A DNA stretch of 64,000 nucleotides from NCBI RefSeq assembly GCF_020523965.1, contig NZ_JAJAPX010000004.1:186001-250000 (forward strand), written 5' to 3'. The position numbers and the translations under genes were made by a program. Shown here piece after piece: positions 61,388 through 64,000 of the stretch. Source of the stretch: Neotamlana sargassicola. GTDB taxonomy: Bacteria > Bacteroidota > Bacteroidia > Flavobacteriales > Flavobacteriaceae. The notes beneath the pieces are model-generated. The model made no database searches. It worked only from the letters and a program-made list of their open reading frames with translations, and had not been told where the DNA came from. How positions within the stretch are numbered: the first letter of the stretch is position 1; every line of letters starts with the position of its first letter.

Positions 61388-61570
61388 AATTAGACACTGC
61401 ACGCAACTTACATAATTATATTACCTGACATTTTTTTTAAGTTACAAAATCTTCTTCCTAAAAAAACAACAATTTATCCGTAACTTTTTACATTTCAGTA
61501 GATAAAAGTTTTAATTTTTGAAGCAGAAATAGAAATTTGCTAAACAATTACTAATACTCATTAAACCATA

Positions 61571-62599
61571 ATGAATAAACAGAAAACCATAATGTTTAGA
61601 ATAATTTTATTTATTGGTACGGTAACCTCATTGTTTTTTGTACCATGGTTATTGGTAAAAGCATGGATACTTCCACTTCCAAACACGATTCAAGAACAAT
61701 TAGACCAGGGTATTAATCACGGATTTGACGGAATAGTAGTTTATATCGACCAAGCAGATAAATCACCTCAAAAGGTTACTTCCGGTTGGCATAATAAAGA
61801 ATTAAAAATTCCTGCTAAACCAAACGCTTTATTTAAAATAGCCAGTATTAGTAAGCTATATGATGCCGTAGCGGTGACTAAATTGGTAAATCAAGGTAAA
61901 CTATTTTTAGATAAAACCTTAGCCGATTATTTACCCGAGGTTGTAGGACGCATTGAAAATGCCGACCAAATAACTTTGCGATTAATGATACAACACCGCA
62001 GTGGCATACCGAATTTTACCGACACTCCTAATTTCTGGAGAAATCCGACACAAACCTATGCCGAAAGTCTTGCTTTAATTTTAGATAAACCAGCTAATTT
62101 TAAACCCGATAGTGATTACGAGTATTGTAACACTAATTATCTTTTAATTAATAAAATAATGGATAATGTGTTAGGCTATAGCAACTTCGAGTTTATTAAA
62201 CAAGAAATACTTGAACCATTAAACCTTAAAAATACATTTAGCGCCTTAAGCGAAGTAAATATTAACGATGTAATGAGTGGCTATCATGTTGGGCATCCTT
62301 ACGATTTAAAAGAAGACGAACATGGCATGCTCGCTACAGCAGAAGACGTGGGTATTTTTATAAGGGCGTTAAATAACGGAGATCTATTTAAACCAAGTGA
62401 ACAAGAAATTTATGCTTCTATATACAAAAATGAACATGCCGGCTGGGTACCAGGTTATCAAAGTTTTGCTAATTATTATGAAGATCTAGATGCTGTGGTT
62501 ATTCAGTTTTACAATACAACAGACCCCAAGCTATACAATTGGAACTTATCTGAAATAATAAATAAAAGAATTAAAAAGATTATAAAGCGTAAAAAATAA
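61571..62599 (+). CDS. Serine hydrolase (class C beta-lactamase-like)
   Basis: 342 residues with an N-terminal hydrophobic segment (ILFIGTVTSLFFVPWLLV). The catalytic SxxK is in FKIASISKLYDAV, the YxN motif in YEYCNTNYL and the third box around NEHAGWVPG. These are the motifs of the beta-lactamase/D-alanyl-D-alanine peptidase family. Function may be peptide or ester hydrolysis in the envelope; antibiotic resistance is not implied. Confidence 0.88.
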   Translation: MNKQKTIMFRIILFIGTVTSLFFVPWLLVKAWILPLPNTIQEQLDQGINHGFDGIVVYIDQADKSPQKVTSGWHNKELKIPAKPNALFKIASISKLYDAVAVTKLVNQGKLFLDKTLADYLPEVVGRIENADQITLRLMIQHRSGIPNFTDTPNFWRNPTQTYAESLALILDKPANFKPDSDYEYCNTNYLLINKIMDNVLGYSNFEFIKQEILEPLNLKNTFSALSEVNINDVMSGYHVGHPYDLKEDEHGMLATAEDVGIFIRALNNGDLFKPSEQEIYASIYKNEHAGWVPGYQSFANYYEDLDAVVIQFYNTTDPKLYNWNLSEIINKRIKKIIKRKK

Positions 62600-62602
62600 A
62601 AA

Positions 62603-62914
62603 CTAAATTTTAGAATCCTTTAAACCCCAAGCATCTAAACCGCGTAAAATAGGTTCTAAAGACTTACCCCTTTCGGTTAGGCCATACTCTACTTTTGGTG
62701 GCACCACCGGATACACTTTTCTAAATACGAGTCCGTCTTTTTCTAACTCTCTAATAGTTTGGGTAAACATTTTATTTGAAATACCCGAAATATGCTTCTG
62801 TAATACGCCAGAACGCAGATTCTCTTCTAGTAAATGAAACAAGATTAAAGGCTTCCATTTAGTCCCAATTAAATTCATAGTATAATTTAACGGACATTTA
62901 ACATCATTTTTCAT
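62603..62914 (-). CDS. HxlR-family transcriptional regulator
   Basis: 103 residues, MarR-like winged helix with CPLNYTMNLIGTKWKPLI, where the cysteine is the redox- or aldehyde-sensitive residue of many members, and GISNKMFTQTIRELEKDGL as recognition part. It is divergent from a VOC protein gene, which it probably regulates. Confidence 0.92.
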   Translation of the reverse strand: MKNDVKCPLNYTMNLIGTKWKPLILFHLLEENLRSGVLQKHISGISNKMFTQTIRELEKDGLVFRKVYPVVPPKVEYGLTERGKSLEPILRGLDAWGLKDSKI

Positions 62915-62949
62915 TTATTTAATAAATTGAATTTCAACATAATACTCAT

Positions 62950-62988
62950 TTAGGTAACTATACCACTTTTTAGTAAGTTATTGCCTAA
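62950..62988. promoter_or_regulatory. Candidate HxlR operator
   Basis: Imperfect inverted repeat TTAGGTAACT (62950-62959) and AGTTATTGCCTAA (62976-62988) between the divergent HxlR and VOC genes. Confidence 0.35.
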
Positions 62989-63029
62989 TAAGCAAATATA
63001 ATCTAATTTCGCAGTCTAAAACAAATATT

Positions 63030-63542
63030 ATGACAACAAATAAAAATTATCCGAAGTCGTTTTCTCACATCGGAATTACTGTTCCAGATATTGAAGCAGC
63101 TACTAAATTTTACACAGAAGTTATGGGTTGGTATGTTATTATGGAACCATCAACGGTAAAAAAAGAAACCGAAACAGCCATTGGGCAAATGTGTATTGAT
63201 GTTTTTGGAAACGATTGGGAAACTTTTGAAATTGCACATTTAGCAACATCAGACGGTATTGGAGTTGAATTATTTTCCTTTCCTCATGGTGTAAAAGAAG
63301 CTCCTGAATTTAACCCATTTAATACTGGGCTATTTCATTTTTGTGTTCAAGATCCAGATATTGAAACTTTAATAGAAAAAATTAAAGCATTTGGAGGTAA
63401 ACAACGCATGCCTATTCGCGAATATTACCCAGAAGATAAACCTTTTAAAATGTGTTATGTAGAAGATCCATTTGGAATTGTTTTCGAAATTTACACCCAT
63501 AGTTACGAGTTAACATACTCCAGCGGTGCCTACGCTAAATAA
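63030..63542 (+). CDS. VOC-family (glyoxalase/bleomycin-resistance-like) protein
   Basis: 170 residues with two halves of the vicinal oxygen chelate fold: FSHIGITVPDIEAATKFYTE, with a metal-ligand-type histidine, and CYVEDPFGIVFEIYTHS near the end. It is divergent from HxlR, an arrangement common for detoxification genes. The substrate is unknown. Confidence 0.88.
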   Translation: MTTNKNYPKSFSHIGITVPDIEAATKFYTEVMGWYVIMEPSTVKKETETAIGQMCIDVFGNDWETFEIAHLATSDGIGVELFSFPHGVKEAPEFNPFNTGLFHFCVQDPDIETLIEKIKAFGGKQRMPIREYYPEDKPFKMCYVEDPFGIVFEIYTHSYELTYSSGAYAK

Positions 63543-63561
63543 AATACTTTTTTGGTATAAC

Positions 63562-63597
63562 TTAAAAAAGGGCCGGTTAATAATTAACCAGCCCTTC
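63562..63597 (-). terminator. Terminator of the TonB receptor gene
   Basis: On the minus strand GGGCTGGTTAA pairs with TTAACCGGCCC (63570-63594), with one U-G wobble that is a C-A mismatch on the plus strand, followed by a run of T. It therefore serves the minus-strand gene. Confidence 0.8.
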
Positions 63598-63653
63598 ACC
63601 TAACAAAAACCTAAAAACTAACACATAAATTTAGGTTTCAATAATATTGTAAG

Positions 63654-64000
63654 TTAGAATCTATAAGTTACCATTGCTTTAGCAAAAAACGGTGTTCCTG
63701 GTGTAAAATGAATTTCCTCTACTGCTTCAGGTTCGTTTTGTAAACGAGATTCTGTAGCAAATTGCGTTTCGTTCCAGTCTACATCAAAAAGGTTTTCTAT
63801 AGCCACACCAAACGTTAAATTATGTATGGTATAATTCACATTAAAATCGGTTACAAAATAGCCTTCAGCCACAATACTGTTATCTTCGTTAGCAGGTCTG
63901 TCGTCAACAAAACGATATTTTAAGCCTCCAGAAAAACCATTTAAATTGTTAACCGCTAAACCACCCGCCATTGTAAAATTTGGTGCAAGGGGAATGTAAT
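63654..64000 (-). CDS. TonB-dependent receptor, C-terminal end (partial)
   Basis: The open frame continues past the right edge; codons before the first internal Met read YIPLAPNFT. The visible 115 residues are the last beta strands of an outer-membrane barrel: NNLNGFSGGLKYRFVDDR, VTDFNVNYTI, the typical FGVAIENLFDVDWNE, and the aromatic C-terminus FFAKAMVTYRF. The transported substrate cannot be told from this part. Confidence 0.9.
   Translation of the reverse strand, partial: YIPLAPNFTMAGGLAVNNLNGFSGGLKYRFVDDRPANEDNSIVAEGYFVTDFNVNYTIHNLTFGVAIENLFDVDWNETQFATESRLQNEPEAVEEIHFTPGTPFFAKAMVTYRF

Noticed and set aside
61571-62599. Beta-lactamase antibiotic-resistance gene
   Set aside because: Only the general serine-hydrolase motifs are present; nothing shows activity on beta-lactams.

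Overview
The window is AT-rich, gene-dense chromosomal DNA from a member of the Bacteroidota, almost certainly a Flavobacteriaceae. The evidence is a CcoN-CcoO fusion oxidase, a secreted nuclease with a type IX secretion (T9SS) sorting tail, a TonB-dependent receptor fragment, many lipoproteins, TAnnTTTG or TAnTTTG promoter elements and flavobacterial dispersed repeats. I see no rRNA, tRNA, CRISPR array, prophage or transposase, and I do not name a genus.

Layout. 1-8.4 kb: tail of an ABC exporter; a three-gene ECF sigma module; a BNR/Ycf48-like protein; then on the minus strand a second, similarly built ECF module followed by four consecutive lipoprotein genes (YHYH, YHYH, MORN-like, SCO). 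8.4-19 kb: RsmB-like rRNA methyltransferase, T9SS endonuclease I, fructosamine-kinase-like protein, purL and a TPR hybrid histidine kinase. 19-28 kb: fatty-acid activation and beta-oxidation (acyl-CoA ligase, MarR, fadN, fadA, fadE), with an intact four-helix-bundle gene and a decayed relative on either side of fadA. 28-32 kb: two secreted metallopeptidases and small accessory proteins. 32-41.5 kb: an FNR-like regulator divergent from ccoI-ccoS-ccoNO-ccoQ-ccoP-ccoG-ccoH-tauE, a microaerobic cbb3 oxidase locus with two TGATnnnnATCA palindromes. 41.6-48.3 kb: an accessory region (efflux transporter, XRE/membrane pair, S41 peptidase, AraC) that ends in an integron-like cassette run. 48-57 kb: UspA, hemN, a sucrose-phosphate-synthase-like glycosyltransferase beside a HAD phosphatase-glycosidase fusion, and an AAA/VWA pair. 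57-64 kb: Cu/Zn SOD and YceI lipoproteins, argE-like M20 peptidase, a third ECF sigma with RskA-type anti-sigma, two VOC proteins, a serine hydrolase, HxlR and the end of a TonB receptor.

The most unusual structure is at 45.9-48.2 kb. Three palindromic sites of 126-128 bp separate three same-strand cassettes (an esterase, a non-coding cassette, an EF-Tu-domain-like protein). The ends of each cassette are complementary to each other and differ from those of its neighbours, which is the geometry expected if each cassette once circularised at a G/TT core as integron cassettes do. Core sequences beyond GTT do not fit canonical attC, and there is no integrase in the window.

Second in interest is the YHYH-YHYH-MORN-SCO lipoprotein operon behind an ECF/CnrX-like sensor module, which looks like an uncharacterised envelope metal (possibly copper) system.
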